Shown: positions 47,403 through 58,077 of the stretch, one piece after another
Layout: each line of letters opens with the position of its first letter
Numbering within the stretch: position 1 is the stretch's first letter
Origin: Leucaena leucocephala
Lineage: Eukaryota; Streptophyta; Magnoliopsida; Fabales; Fabaceae
Reading direction: 5' to 3'
Length of the DNA stretch: 64,000 nt
NCBI GenBank assembly: GCA_037074615.1
Contig: CM073560.1
Location: 1,681,501 to 1,745,500 of the forward strand
Notes under the pieces: generated by a model
The model's input: only the letters and a program-made list of their open reading frames with translations
The model's database searches: none
Told to the model about the DNA's origin: nothing
Translations under genes and position numbers: made by a program

Positions 47403-49001
47403 GTTAAATTTAGACAAAATTTTTGTCTAATCATTATCTTATTACTATAAATTCTATGTCAAATGGCTAACAAAAAAAAATCTATGTCAAATATATATTC
47501 TTTTATTTAATTAAAAGTATCTCCAAAATATTAGGCTTAAACAAATATATAATTAATTTATTAATGTAAGGCCTTATTAGATTATATTATTCTGAGTCTC
47601 AATTTTAATTCCCAGAAACACATATGCTTAAGTTATATTTTGGAAGTTGGTAGGAGGAATATACGCATCACCCACATATGGGCCACTTCTTGGTGAGGTC
47701 TTACTAATTTTGGCATATCTCATTAATTCATTTTTCTTTTTGGGTAGGCAAAATATTTCATGAACTGTACATACAGAAAACGAGTAAAAGGGAAAAAGAT
47801 TGAATGGGTCATAATTTAGGAGTATTTAAACATGAGGGTGAAGTGACAAATGCCTAATTATTGAATTAAACTTGGCGTCCAAGCCCAACAATAGTATCAT
47901 AAAATAATATCCATATTCGTGAGTATATATTCAACACACACGCGTACACGTAAGATAGATCACTTCCCAAACTTCACTGTTCAATTATATTATATATATA
48001 ATTATTAAATATTAATTCTTACGTCATCGTTGTCATAATTAATTATTTATTAAGATTAATATGTAGGTCGGTTACGTACCTGATCCTGGCAAGAGTTGGA
48101 GGCCTGAAATGATCTTCGTCTCATACTTCGTCTCCCTCTCATTCTGCTTCTTCCACCTATCACCCATGCCAACTTTATACTCACAATATGCTCACAACAA
48201 TTTCAACACAGCATAAAAAGAAAACAATTTTACTTCAAATCTCAGAATTTGACGGCCCAAAAAATTAAACAAATTAATACAGTAATTGACTCTTTTATAT
48301 TTTGATCGATGATCATATCAGCATATAGAGTTAATACGCCATATTTTTTTAGTTTTTAAAAATGTATTATATATAATTTCTCACTTTCCCAATACACTGC
48401 AAAATCGAGAAACAAAAAAAGTGTTATTGATCCAGCGATTATTTTCATGAGAATAAAAACTGAGTTAATAACACCCTTCACCGGCCCTTCCCCGGAGAGA
48501 GGTGAATAAATCATTTATTTTATTTAAAATTAAAAAAAGAAATGAATATGGTAAAGTTCTGTTTGGTTTGAGAGTCGTGTAAAGCTAAAAACCGGCCAAC
48601 ACTTTCCACGCCACCTACCGAGCATGAAACAGTGATGCATTCAAAACAACCACTCCCTCCCCGCTCCCGGAAAAGTTCAAGTTTCTTCGAATGCGGAACC
48701 AAACGCGGCCTTAAACATCTCCCAGAGAGAGAACAACAAACGAGATGGAAGCGCGAAGATTACCTGAAACCGTATGGTTGACGGAGGCGATGCGGTGGGG
48801 ATTCAGATCCGACGTGGACTCAGAGGCGTCAAGCACGTGACGGCGGAGGCGGTGGATTGAGCCAGATCCGTTTTCGAGCATTGCGGTGACGAAGGAGGCT
48901 TCTATGGAGTTCAAGAACTGCACATGCTTCTCGTCCGTCCAAAGCGACGCGGTTTCAGCCTCCGTCGCCGCCGGTACGTGTTCCTCCAGCGAATCCATCA
49001 T
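47146..49001 (-). CDS. COR27/COR28-like small protein
   Basis: Three minus-strand exons, 48764-49001, 48080-48156 and 47146-47196, join in phase to 121 residues. The N-terminal part carries LWTDEKHVQFLNSIEASFV (residues 20-38), the block shared with Arabidopsis COR27 and COR28. The middle is Arg-rich (RSRMRGRRSMRRRSF) and could act in nuclear localisation. The end carries DQVVPQIGSGQDDISDEA. COR27/COR28 are cold- and light-responsive nuclear regulators of the circadian clock, flowering and photomorphogenesis. Two perfect evening elements lie upstream, as expected for this family. The small last exon (51 bases, 16 codons plus stop) sits nearly 900 bases from exon 2. The family assignment rests mainly on the WTDEKH block and the promoter, and the exon 2 and 3 choice on phase and the conserved-looking end. 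Confidence 0.68.
47283..47391. repeat. Paired (TA)n microsatellites in inverted arrangement
   Basis: (TA)n runs at about 47283-47307 and 47369-47391 flank a spacer whose ends, AAGTGA and TCACT, are also inverted. The whole could form a hairpin. It lies in intron 2 of the COR27-like gene, just upstream of exon 3. Confidence 0.7.
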
Positions 49002-49130
49002 CGACGACGAGGAAAACGGAGATTAGCGGTCAAAGAAACGGAATGTGGAGAGCGGGAGGGAAGTAGAAAGAGGTACACAACTCGTAAATTGATCCTAAAT
49101 GACGTTTTTAACTCGTTGATCTATATCCCT

Positions 49131-49139
49131 AGATATTTT
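49131..49139 (-). promoter_or_regulatory. Evening element, proximal
   Basis: On the minus strand this is AAAATATCT, a perfect evening element, 130 bases before the COR27-like start codon. CCA1/LHY and RVE MYB factors bind this motif. The family is known to be under clock control. Confidence 0.7.
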
Positions 49140-49421
49140 TGAATATTTGATTGATTTTTTTGATATAGAAATATTTGATTGATTGATTGAGACTTTGCGC
49201 TTGTTTGAAGTTTTTTAACTGCGAAAAGTTTTAAATATTATTTTCCTTGAAGAAAAAGGAGGAACAATATAGGAATAAATAATAATTTAATAAATTATAG
49301 TAAATTCTAAATGTATGGATGTATTGAGAAGAAGGTCACGATCGAGAGAGTTATCTAGTTGAATGGGCTGAGTATGTGGGGCCCAAGAGGGGCATCTGTG
49401 GAATGAAAGAGAAGGCGGATG

Positions 49422-49430
49422 AAAATATCT
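49422..49430 (+). promoter_or_regulatory. Evening element, distal
   Basis: A second perfect AAAATATCT, on the plus strand, about 420 bases before the COR27-like start codon. Together with the proximal copy it supports clock control. Confidence 0.55.
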
Positions 49431-50029
49431 TAGCTTTTGGGGAAGGGTGAGTCAGCGAATTTGGTGACTGCATTTTTTTGGGGTGGAAGTGGGACCCACA
49501 CTGGTGTTAGATATTTATTTCATGGGCGTGGGCATGTGAGAACCATTCTTTTATTCTTTTTTGGGTAAACAAGTAATCAACCTCTCCATTATTCATTAGC
49601 CTCTCACCTCTAGGTACGTTTGGTAGGATAATTTTTTTTTGATAAAAGTAAAAATAAAAATAAAATTAAGTTACAAATAAATTTTAAAAATTTATTTAGT
49701 AGGATAAAAATAAGTATAAAATTAATATATTTTTTTTATAACTTAGAGTAAAATAATTTAAACTATTTTTTTATAACTTGGGAATAATTAAAGTTGTCCA
49801 AAAATTTTATAATTAGGAGTAAAATAGTTTAAAAAAATTTATTTCTATTTCTATTATCTCAATTTTTAACTTTTCTGATAAAATTGAAATGACTTAGGGA
49901 AGCAGAAGTAGATGTGACTTCTATCGTACTAAACATAGAGAAATAAAAGATTTTACTTTCACTTATTTACCCCACTTCCCTCCAACCAAACATACTACTA
50001 GAGTCACCTACCGAATGCTTATCATCAAT
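49431..50029. other. Intergenic DNA upstream of the COR27-like gene
   Basis: AT-rich with no supported gene. It ends at the imperfect target duplication of the second hAT-type element. Confidence 0.4.
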
Positions 50030-50714
50030 TAGGGGTGTGTAAGATGCCCATAGCATGATGAACGCACCCGAGCCCGCATAAAAAATGTCCTGCTCAGCCC
50101 AATGTAAAATGGGCAATTTCAGGTAGGACCAGTATTCGGGCAGGGGTTGCTACCCTGCTCATTTGGCCTTGCCCAGTTGGTTACCTTTTTATATATCAAA
50201 ATTTGTAAATTACATTATTTCACATATAACGAATATGATAGATACTAGTGACTAAAAAGTAATTTTACAAATATGAGTAGTCAAGTAGGTAATTGTATAA
50301 TTTAAAATTTATAATTAAATTGATTTCTTTCTTTATTTTTTTTAAACTTTGTTAACTGTCATATTTTTTTCCAGATGCTTCATCTTTGTCAATTTTGGAG
50401 AGATTTATGCAAAGTTATAATTGCAAACTATTTAAACTTCAAGGCTTTTTTTATATGCAATGGATTTCAAAATTTTAATTACTATCTTTTTGTTTCTTTA
50501 TTTTTAGTGGATTATAAATATTATTTAACTATTGGAGACATATGAATATAATATTATTTTAGAAATTCATAATTGTAGATTTTTTCCCACGATATGAGCA
50601 CTTGAGCAGGGTATCATGATTTGGCCGTACCCAGTCTGAAATAATTAGGGCTTTTACCGGGCAGAGAACTAGGTAGGGGGTTGCCCTACCCAGCCCTGCC
50701 TATACACACCCCTA
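50030..50714. mobile_element. Non-autonomous hAT-type element, copy 2
   Basis: It starts TAGGGGTGTGTAAGATG and ends with the inverse of TAGGGGTGTGTATAGG. The flanking 8-base sequences are tcatcaat (50022-50029) and ttatcaat (50715-50722), one mismatch apart. The internal sequence is homologous to 650-1461 along most of its length. No transposase frame. Confidence 0.85.
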
Positions 50715-50750
50715 TTATCAATATTAATATCAATATTTAAAAAAATAAAA

Positions 50751-51444
50751 GATAAAGGTACATTTAGCACCTTAAATTAATTTTAGAAGAATAATTAACA
50801 TTCTAAATAATTTAAAGGTACAATTAGTATATTGAATTAATTTTGAAGGTGCGACCAGCACCCTAAAATATTTAAGGGTGTAATTAGCACTATGAACTAA
50901 TTTTGGAAGTATGACTAGTACTTTAAAATATTTAAATTAATACAATTTCGTCATTTCTCAGATAAAAACATAAATTTTTATCTGATCCATGTCACGTGAG
51001 TTTTTTATTTTGAACATTATTTTTAAAAAGTCATGTGTCATATTGTTTAAAAAAAATATTAAATAAACGCTAAAATTGACATTGTATATAATTTATATGT
51101 GAAGATTTATAAATTTTATAGTTTATTTAGTATAATTTATTAAAACAATATTACACATGTGGCTTTTTAAATAATAATGTGTTAAAATTAAAAGTTTATG
51201 TAACACGTATCAAACGAAAATTAATATTTTTGTTAGCGAAGAGAAAAAATTATACCAATTTAAATACTTTAAAATATTAATTGTCCCTCTAAAATTAGTC
51301 TGGGATACTAATTGCACCCTTAAATATTTTAAAATACTAATTACCCCTCTAAAATTAATTTAAGATGCAGATTATACCCTTAAATATTTGAAGATACTAA
51401 TTACTCCTCTAAAATTAATTTAAAATATTAGATACAGCTTTATC
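50751..51444. mobile_element. AT-rich MITE with tandem subrepeats
   Basis: Terminal inverted repeats of about 35 bases start GATAAAGGTACATTTAGCAC. A 5-base direct repeat, taaaa, flanks it (50746-50750 and 51445-51449). Near each end a unit of about 50-60 bases containing CCCTCTAAAATTAATTTAA recurs in tandem, most clearly at 51270-51430. The core aligns with the element at 36439-36985. No coding capacity. Confidence 0.7.
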
Positions 51445-51921
51445 TAAAAATAAAATTAAAATCGTAGTTGGAAAAACTACATCGTGATTGTAACAGATGG
51501 ATATCCGAAGACAGCAGTATTTAGAAAGTATTTTCAATATTTATAACTAGGGCAAATAACCGCGCGGGTATAGCTTAATGGATACATATTTTCTCCATAC
51601 TAAGGAGGATATATTTTCAAGCACCTCATCTAAATCAGTTTAGAGCCATGCAAGCAATCTCATACCCACAAACAAATTCCCTAAAAACTCTCACAAGTTA
51701 GCGTCAGGACTCATCGCCACATTTACCAGATTACAATATTGCAAAGGATCATGCTATAGTTTGGAATGATCAATGATCATTGTGGATGAAGAATGAAAAT
51801 CTACACTCATATTGTATACCCAGAATACAAGTGAATCGTACAGTTATTTCTTATCCACAAAATCAAAGACCAAAACAAGGGAGAGGGCTTTATTTGCCGA
51901 TCACTGTCCAAGAACCGTTCA
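51445..51921. other. Intergenic DNA and 3' region of the phosphatase inhibitor gene
   Basis: No gene recognised. The part nearest 51921 is probably the 3' untranslated region of the minus-strand inhibitor-2 gene. Confidence 0.4.
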
Positions 51922-53272
51922 TTAGCTGGGGGCATGGTGTGTGTCTTTCTTTCCATCAATGTCTATCCCTTCCAGACTTGCACTCAGTGATGACGAGTCA
52001 CAATTCTCCTTCTCACCAAGCTCAATGTTATCTTCATCCCTTTCTTCCTCTAGCAAAGAACCCTTCTGCCGCAGCTCTTTGACCTTGAAAAATTCATCAT
52101 AGTGAGCTTTTCTGTGTTCTTTGAACCTCTGGCTCCGATCTGTTCAAGGTTAGAGTAGGGCAAGTAATATGTCAATATGAAAGTACAAAACAGACCCACT
52201 ATCGCTAATTTCTCCAGACAAATAAATATGGTTTTTAAAATGTTCTAAATTTCACCGCAGCTAATAGCGACACGCTAATGGATACCAGATATCCAATTTT
52301 GTCGACCCAATGCATTATTCATTGTTATCTAAGAACCCCAAATGTCATGATTCTCTAGGCGGGATCTACAGATTACATATCAAATGGAATTGCTTGTCTT
52401 CAACTCATGATCCTTTCAAACTTAAATCAATTCATGCCTGGTTAAGGTTCTATGATATGGGAATTAAACTGTTTGAAGTACTTGTAAAAACAAGGACTCA
52501 TCATAATAGAACCATTTTGGATGAAGATCTAAACTTTGGATAGGGAATAAAGCTTCTTCTTCTGTTTATTTTTGGACAAAATCAGATTATACACAGAGTA
52601 AAGCAAAACCTTCATCTTGTTCCATTGCATCTGATTCATCCTCGGATGATGTCCATCCGCTAGATCGTCCAGTTCTGTCTCTGCTACAAGACGCTCCATC
52701 TTCAGCTACCACTGTGATATTGTCATTGTCAATACACGAATCAAAGCCTCCTTGATGAGGTGATGGAGAATCTAAAAAATTTAGGAATTTAGGTGATTAG
52801 TAGCTGCACATGATATATAGAATGTGGGACAGAAAAAAGGTACAGATATGGATCTTCATCCAACTACATAACCAAACAAATAGATCAATATGTTTTAGCA
52901 TTTAGAAATCAGACCATGTAAAGGCGCCAATAAAATTTTATTACTTGGCAGAATGACTTTATTGGAAAATACTTGTTACAAGAACAATAAATGCAACACC
53001 AGCTTTAAAAATACTCAGAAACTTGCCAAAATCAAAGATATATATCATTTTTATATGTATATACCCAGATACATGCAGTTACAAATGGTCTTAATCCAGT
53101 ATGTGCAAGATGTAGAAGAAGCATGCAGTTAAACTGCTCTAGTGATCCTCCCTACATACCATCGTCATCAATCATAGGGTGATATGGAGTCTTAGGCTCA
53201 GTAATTTTCTGCCTCACAGGTTTGTTTGCCTCAATCTCTTCAAGGTTAGCCTCATTCCATGTTACACGGCCC
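51922..53272 (-). CDS. Protein phosphatase inhibitor 2 (partial model)
   Basis: Three minus-strand exons are supported: 53160-53272, 52610-52771 and 51922-52139. Together they encode about 164 residues to a TAA stop. The first carries GRVTWNEANLEEIEANKPVR followed by KITEPKTPYHPM, the conserved N-terminal block of plant inhibitor-2. The second is acidic and Ser-rich with GWTSSEDESDAMEQDED. The third carries RFKEHRKAHYDEFFKVKELR, the conserved HYDEF motif that binds at the PP1 active site. Inhibitor-2 binds and restrains type 1 protein phosphatase (TOPP) in nucleus and cytosol. The start is unresolved. The first supported exon begins in mid-codon (one base before GGC for Gly), so the ATG lies in, or is split with, an upstream exon between about 53300 and 56090. 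It is head to head with the ARFRP1 gene. Confidence 0.85.
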
Positions 53273-53894
53273 CTGTTTTGAGATAACAAATACAAGATTC
53301 ATAATATTAAGAATATTTGGCACGTGCATATAAACAAAAAACTGTGCAGAATTTCCATTCCCAACAATCTAAATGGATATTTCATACCACTGACCATAGC
53401 ATTTACCATATTTCCAACATCCAATGTGACTTAACACAAACTGTAACATCTGGGAAATGATGGATAGTGAATCTCCCAAACAGCATAACACAAATAAGTT
53501 TACCAATCAATAACTTATCACACTTCTCATCCATTCTCAGAAATACGATTTCAAGACCAGAAACTCAAAAGTTCATTTATTAACATTATTTGACTTCAAT
53601 AGGTAATTTCATTTTCACAAAATCACAGGGGCAATAGAGCTTCAGTGTTCTCCAACATACAAAACAATATGGTCTTGGCAAATCAAGGCAACTTAGGACC
53701 ATTTCCTGAATCTTACAGGTCCCTATTAAAAATCATGTACCTTTCTTGCTTTACATTTGCAATCTGTCTTTTTAGTTTCACTTATATGATGCTGTCTCTT
53801 TTTGTTTCAAACAGAAACAAAATAGAAAGCACCAAAGTCAGCTCAGCGAATTTCTTTTGTTATTCATGACATGCATACTTTAAAACATAAGTTT
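53273..53894 (-). other. Probable first intron of the inhibitor-2 gene
   Basis: AT-rich sequence upstream of the first supported inhibitor-2 exon. The plus-strand frame at 53645-53869 shows no family signal. It is best read as intron. Confidence 0.45.
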
Positions 53895-54661
53895 GTGCGT
53901 GTTTGGATAGGAGATAAACCTTAATTTTAAAAGGGCTTGAAATTTCAAAACAAAAGCCATATTTATCTATAAGGGTTTTTGGATAAAACCATGATTTTAT
54001 ATAAACTATTGGGAATAACTTCTGAAATAGTAAAAGAGCTTATAGACTACCTAATTATTATTTTACCCATATTTTCCCCCACTCTCTTTCCTCGCTCCTC
54101 TCTCCTCTCTCCTTTCTTCTCTCTTCTCTCTTCCAGATTTACCATCCAGCAAGCCGTCGGTAGGTCTTCTTCCTCACTTCCATCTAGGTTGTTGTGGCAG
54201 AGGAAGAAGAGGTCTGTCGCTCAAGCCGTCTGCGGTCCTCACGGAAGAGGTGGTTCTGGTCTGACAACTTTCACAGCCGCTGTTGTCGCTGCTTCTGCTT
54301 TGCCGTTGGAGTCGAGGGAGTGACAGCCCTTCTTTAGCCATCGCCAGTAGAGGTGGGTCTGTGCTCGCTGGTCTTCGTCGCCGGTAGAGGTCGGTTTGTG
54401 TCTTCGTCGCCAGTAGACGTGGCGGCATCGGTGGAGAACACAGGAGAGAGGGGAAAAAATGAAAGTTTTTTTTAATAAAATCACAACATTTCTGGTAATT
54501 TGCCAATAATAAAAGTCCTTCTGGTAATAATTATCCAAACATTCATTTAATCAGAACTACTTTTTTTCTATAAGCTCTTCTCCAAAAGCCTTTTTCTAAA
54601 AACTGTTCAAAAGCCCATTTTTCTTATAAGCCCTTTTCTAAAAGCCTATCTAAACGGACCC
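53895..54661 (+). mobile_element. MITE, polypyrimidine-core family, copy 2 with GC-rich insert
   Basis: It begins GTGCGTGTTTGGATAGG and ends CCTATCTAAACGGACCC, imperfect inverted repeats, with ttt on both sides. The left block and the CTCTCTCC tract match copies 1 and 3. Unlike those copies, a GC-rich segment at about 54135-54450 lies in the middle and holds open frames on both strands. That segment may be captured genomic sequence. It is not recognisable as a known gene. Confidence 0.65.
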
Positions 54662-55810
54662 TTTATCTATTTCTAGCAGTCAATCTTCAACAAGAAAGCA
54701 CGAAAAAATTGCAAGACACAATGAGCATGCGAGTCAATCTTCTTCAGAAAGAAAAAAGCAGAATGCTTGTATTACTTCATTTCGCTAGATGGATGAACTC
54801 CTCAAACACGATGAGCATGCAAATCAATCTCCATGTGGCTTGGACAACTGAAAAAAAAAATACAAGAACTTCATTTGTTAAGTTCTTTAAAATTCAGAGA
54901 TAGAAAATGTGAGCTTAGATTTGATGAAGCAAGGGGAAATTTCACTGAAAAAAAGCAGCCATGGGAAAAGACAAAATCTAGTGCTACCATCTCATATTGA
55001 TAGGTTCTTAAACAGAATGCCACCATGATGAAGATGATAAAAGTTGGTTGATCACATCGATATTAAGGAAAAGGGTTGATAGCTAAAGCATCATTGATTA
55101 ATGTGACAAACGTACAAAAAGGGGAAGATAAACAATGTTTACTATTCCAGTCATCATAATTATAAACGATGCTCCCTTTGTTCTTCGCTTCTACAATTCT
55201 GCATGATCATACAACTAACTCAACGGATCTTGTGGATTGTTGTCCAATTTGATTGGAATCTGAACCTCTAAACTATGTTGGAATTAATCTAAAATTTTCT
55301 ATAACAATAAATCGATAGTCTGAAGCAAGGCTCTCCTTATTGAAGGGCAGACAGAATAGATGATGAATGAATAAATTTCAGTCCCACCAATATTTGCGTT
55401 ACTAAGGACTTGAACATCATTTTCTAAGCTTTCGTTTATAGGCGCAATTCACCATCAAACCCCAATCCTTTGAGAAATGAACATTTCATATTTTTTTTGG
55501 TAACAGAGAAATGAAGATTGCAATGAAAGCGACATTTATGCCACTGAATTGAAAAGGAAAAATAAATGACTCCACAGCAAGAAGCAAATGCATTATAATT
55601 ATTATGTTAAAAACGCAAAATACTCGAATCCAGCTTCAAGACTTCTCAGCATCGTCCAACAATAGCAAAGAATAAACACAGAACCGTAAATCTAAAAACT
55701 TGATTCGAGTGAACTTCATAGGCGAAAAGTAAATTTGCCTTCCTATCAGGATCTTATAAGGAAATGGAATATTAAATCAAACAAAATATATCCAGATCCC
55801 CGATCAAACT
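54662..55810. other. Probable inhibitor-2 intron sequence
   Basis: No family signal in any frame. It is probably within the transcribed 5' part of the inhibitor-2 gene if its leader exon is near 55850-56090. Confidence 0.35.
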
Positions 55811-55822
55811 ATAACAATAGTT

Positions 55823-56090
55823 TCAAAGACATGCGATCAAGTTCACAATATCGGAGTCTATCCCATGATCCAACCCACTTCGAAGGGAGAACCGAAATTC
55901 AATTTTCCTGAATTTTCTCGAGAAACAAGAGGCGAGAAGGAGTGGAGAATTCAAATTGATTGTTGAGAAAAGAAAACGATTGGGAAAAACTGAAATAGAA
56001 TATGTACCAATGACAGAATGAATTGCCGCGTTTAGCTGGAATTGGTCGAACTGCTCAATAAACATCAATTTCAAGCGCCAGAATTCTTCG
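55823..56090 (-). other. Possible leader exon region of the inhibitor-2 gene
   Basis: Less AT-rich than its surroundings. The minus-strand frame here (starting MKLMFIEQFDQF) does not match inhibitor-2 but contains good donor and acceptor motifs near 55990-56010. It is placed here as a probable untranslated leader because it sits between the inhibitor-2 body and the divergent ARFRP1 gene. Confidence 0.3.
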
Positions 56091-56156
56091 ACGCGATTAG
56101 GAATTTTCTATTTCCAATACTACCCTTCTCCCGGGTAAATATCCTATTTCGACATA

Positions 56157-56676
56157 GGGTTTGTTTGGTAAAGTCGCAAACCGCAGTTTTAAAAGGGGTT
56201 TTGGTCCAAACTTCGGTTTGGAGAAATTTTAAAATAAACAGGCTTATTTGTCCATAAGTGTTTTTGGACAAAACCATGGTTTAAAACTATGGTTTTGAAT
56301 GAGCTATTTAAAATAGCTTTTTCAACAGTAAAAACACTTATGGACTATCTAATTACTATCTTATCCTTACTTTTTCTTACACCCTCTCTCCTCTCTCCTA
56401 CTTTTTCTTACACCCTCTCTCCTTTCTCCTCTCTTCCCTCTCTCCTCTCTCTTCTCTTTTCTCTAACTCCCCCCTCTCTCTTACTTTAAATCAAATCATA
56501 CCCTTTTTGATAATTTACTACCATAAAAAGTCATTCTAAAAATAACTATCCAAACACCTATTTATTTAAAACCACTTTTTTTCCATAAACTCTTCTCCAA
56601 AAGTCATTTTTCATAAGTTGTCCATAAGCCTTTTTTTTTCATAAGTTCTTTTTTAAAATCCTATACAAACACGCCC
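56157..56676 (+). mobile_element. MITE, polypyrimidine-core family, copy 3
   Basis: It begins GGGTTTGTTTGGTAAAGTC and ends ATACAAACACGCCC, with ata on both sides. It contains the CTCTCTCC tract at about 56383-56486. It is about 520 bases and non-coding. It lies between the divergent inhibitor-2 and ARFRP1 genes. Confidence 0.7.
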
Positions 56677-57129
56677 ATAAATCCACTGAGACGGTGGTGG
56701 TTCCAATGAACTAGAAGCTGACCTTTTTATATAAAAAAAAAATCCAAGAATAAATTATTTATATTGACTTGAAAATGAAAATGCTCTTTTAAGTTTTAAA
56801 TTCAATGAATGAATGTAATGCAAACTAAAATTAAGAAATTATTTTTTGACCGAAGAAGTAAGAAACTAAGTTGATTCAAAAGAAGTTAGTAAATAAAATT
56901 AAAATATATGAGTAAATTAAGAGACTAAAATAATAAAAGTAATTTTCAGGGTTAAGAAATTCCCTGGATCGAACGGCCAATTTGATAGTGAAACAAACGG
57001 TCACGATTCTTTATTCTTTCTAACACGATGCGTTTTGGATGATTCCAAATGCGGACGCCTGTAATTGTCAAAATCACAACAGGGCAATATAGGCAGTCTA
57101 AAAGACCCCACAACACGGCGAGTTCAGAG
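56677..57129. other. Intergenic region before ARFRP1
   Basis: AT-rich at first, then GC-richer from about 56950 up to the presumed ARFRP1 leader. Probably promoter. Confidence 0.4.
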
Positions 57130-58077
57130 ACCTGAGAACTAGGGGGATCCAATCCAGTTTAGCCGAAGATCGGAAATAGAGGAAGTCGGGCTTGTAGGTA
57201 TGAATCTGTGCTATTTTGCTCGTTTAATTCGATACCTTTCGTTAGTTTCGGTGATGTTGTATTATAATTTTAGATTTTTTATTTTGCAGACTAGACTGCT
57301 TATATCAATTACCTGTCATTTATTGATTATGCATGATTTCTCGTTTGGGCTATATCTGTATCAAGTTTGGTTTTCGTTTTTCAAAAGCAAACGATTCACT
57401 TTTAAATTCGATACTTTTGGTGTGGGTGGGAAGCTTTTCGGTTGTTCTCATGAAATTGACTCGCAATCATGGGATCTTTCCACTTACTTTGTTCTTAGAT
57501 CTGTTTCTGTGATTCTTTGTGGTTCAATTCGATTTAGAATTTGTTGAATCTATTGAACTTAGGTTTATTTGGTTCGAATATCTGCCTTAGCATGACTATA
57601 TGAGCACGGCTATCTTTATCATGAATGTAGGATTCAAATTGAGCATGGATTGCCACTAAGATCAATTATAGAATCCTTGATCAACTACATGCAGATTGAA
57701 ATCGTTTGATTGCAAATAATCTACTTTTTGTGGTAAAGTTGAATCTAGTTGTCGGTGCATTATCAAGTTGTGCTTATAAATTTGCTAATATCACACTTTA
57801 ATGAAAGGGGATATTCACAATTAAACGGGGATAAACCGATTGACCACCTGTTAACTGCCTAAGCATGCTCAATCAGACTTTCCCCTCTATTTTCATGCAT
57901 CTATGGCTTACAACCTTGACTTGAACAAGAAAGCCGAACGTTTTAGCTTTGCATTCAAAATAGCAAACTTTTGATCAGATGAGCTATCGTGTAACATGGA
58001 ATGAGCTTTGTATTCTTATGTTCTTGAAGGTTGAGAGAGTCAGAGATAATATACAAACAAAGCTTGTACAAGAAGCC
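57130..58077 (+). other. ARFRP1 5' untranslated region with leader intron
   Basis: A plausible non-coding first exon ends at about 57197 with a good donor (CTTGTAG|GTATGAATC). A plausible acceptor lies at about 58029 (TTCTTGAAG|GTTGAGAG). About 50 untranslated bases then precede the ATG at 58078. The long U-rich intron fits the frequent 5' leader introns of plant GTPase genes. The boundaries are inferred. Confidence 0.5.

Noticed and set aside
51561..51605. tRNA-like start CGCGCGGGTATAGCTTAATGG
   Set aside because: A-box-like only. No B box or acceptor stem at tRNA distance.
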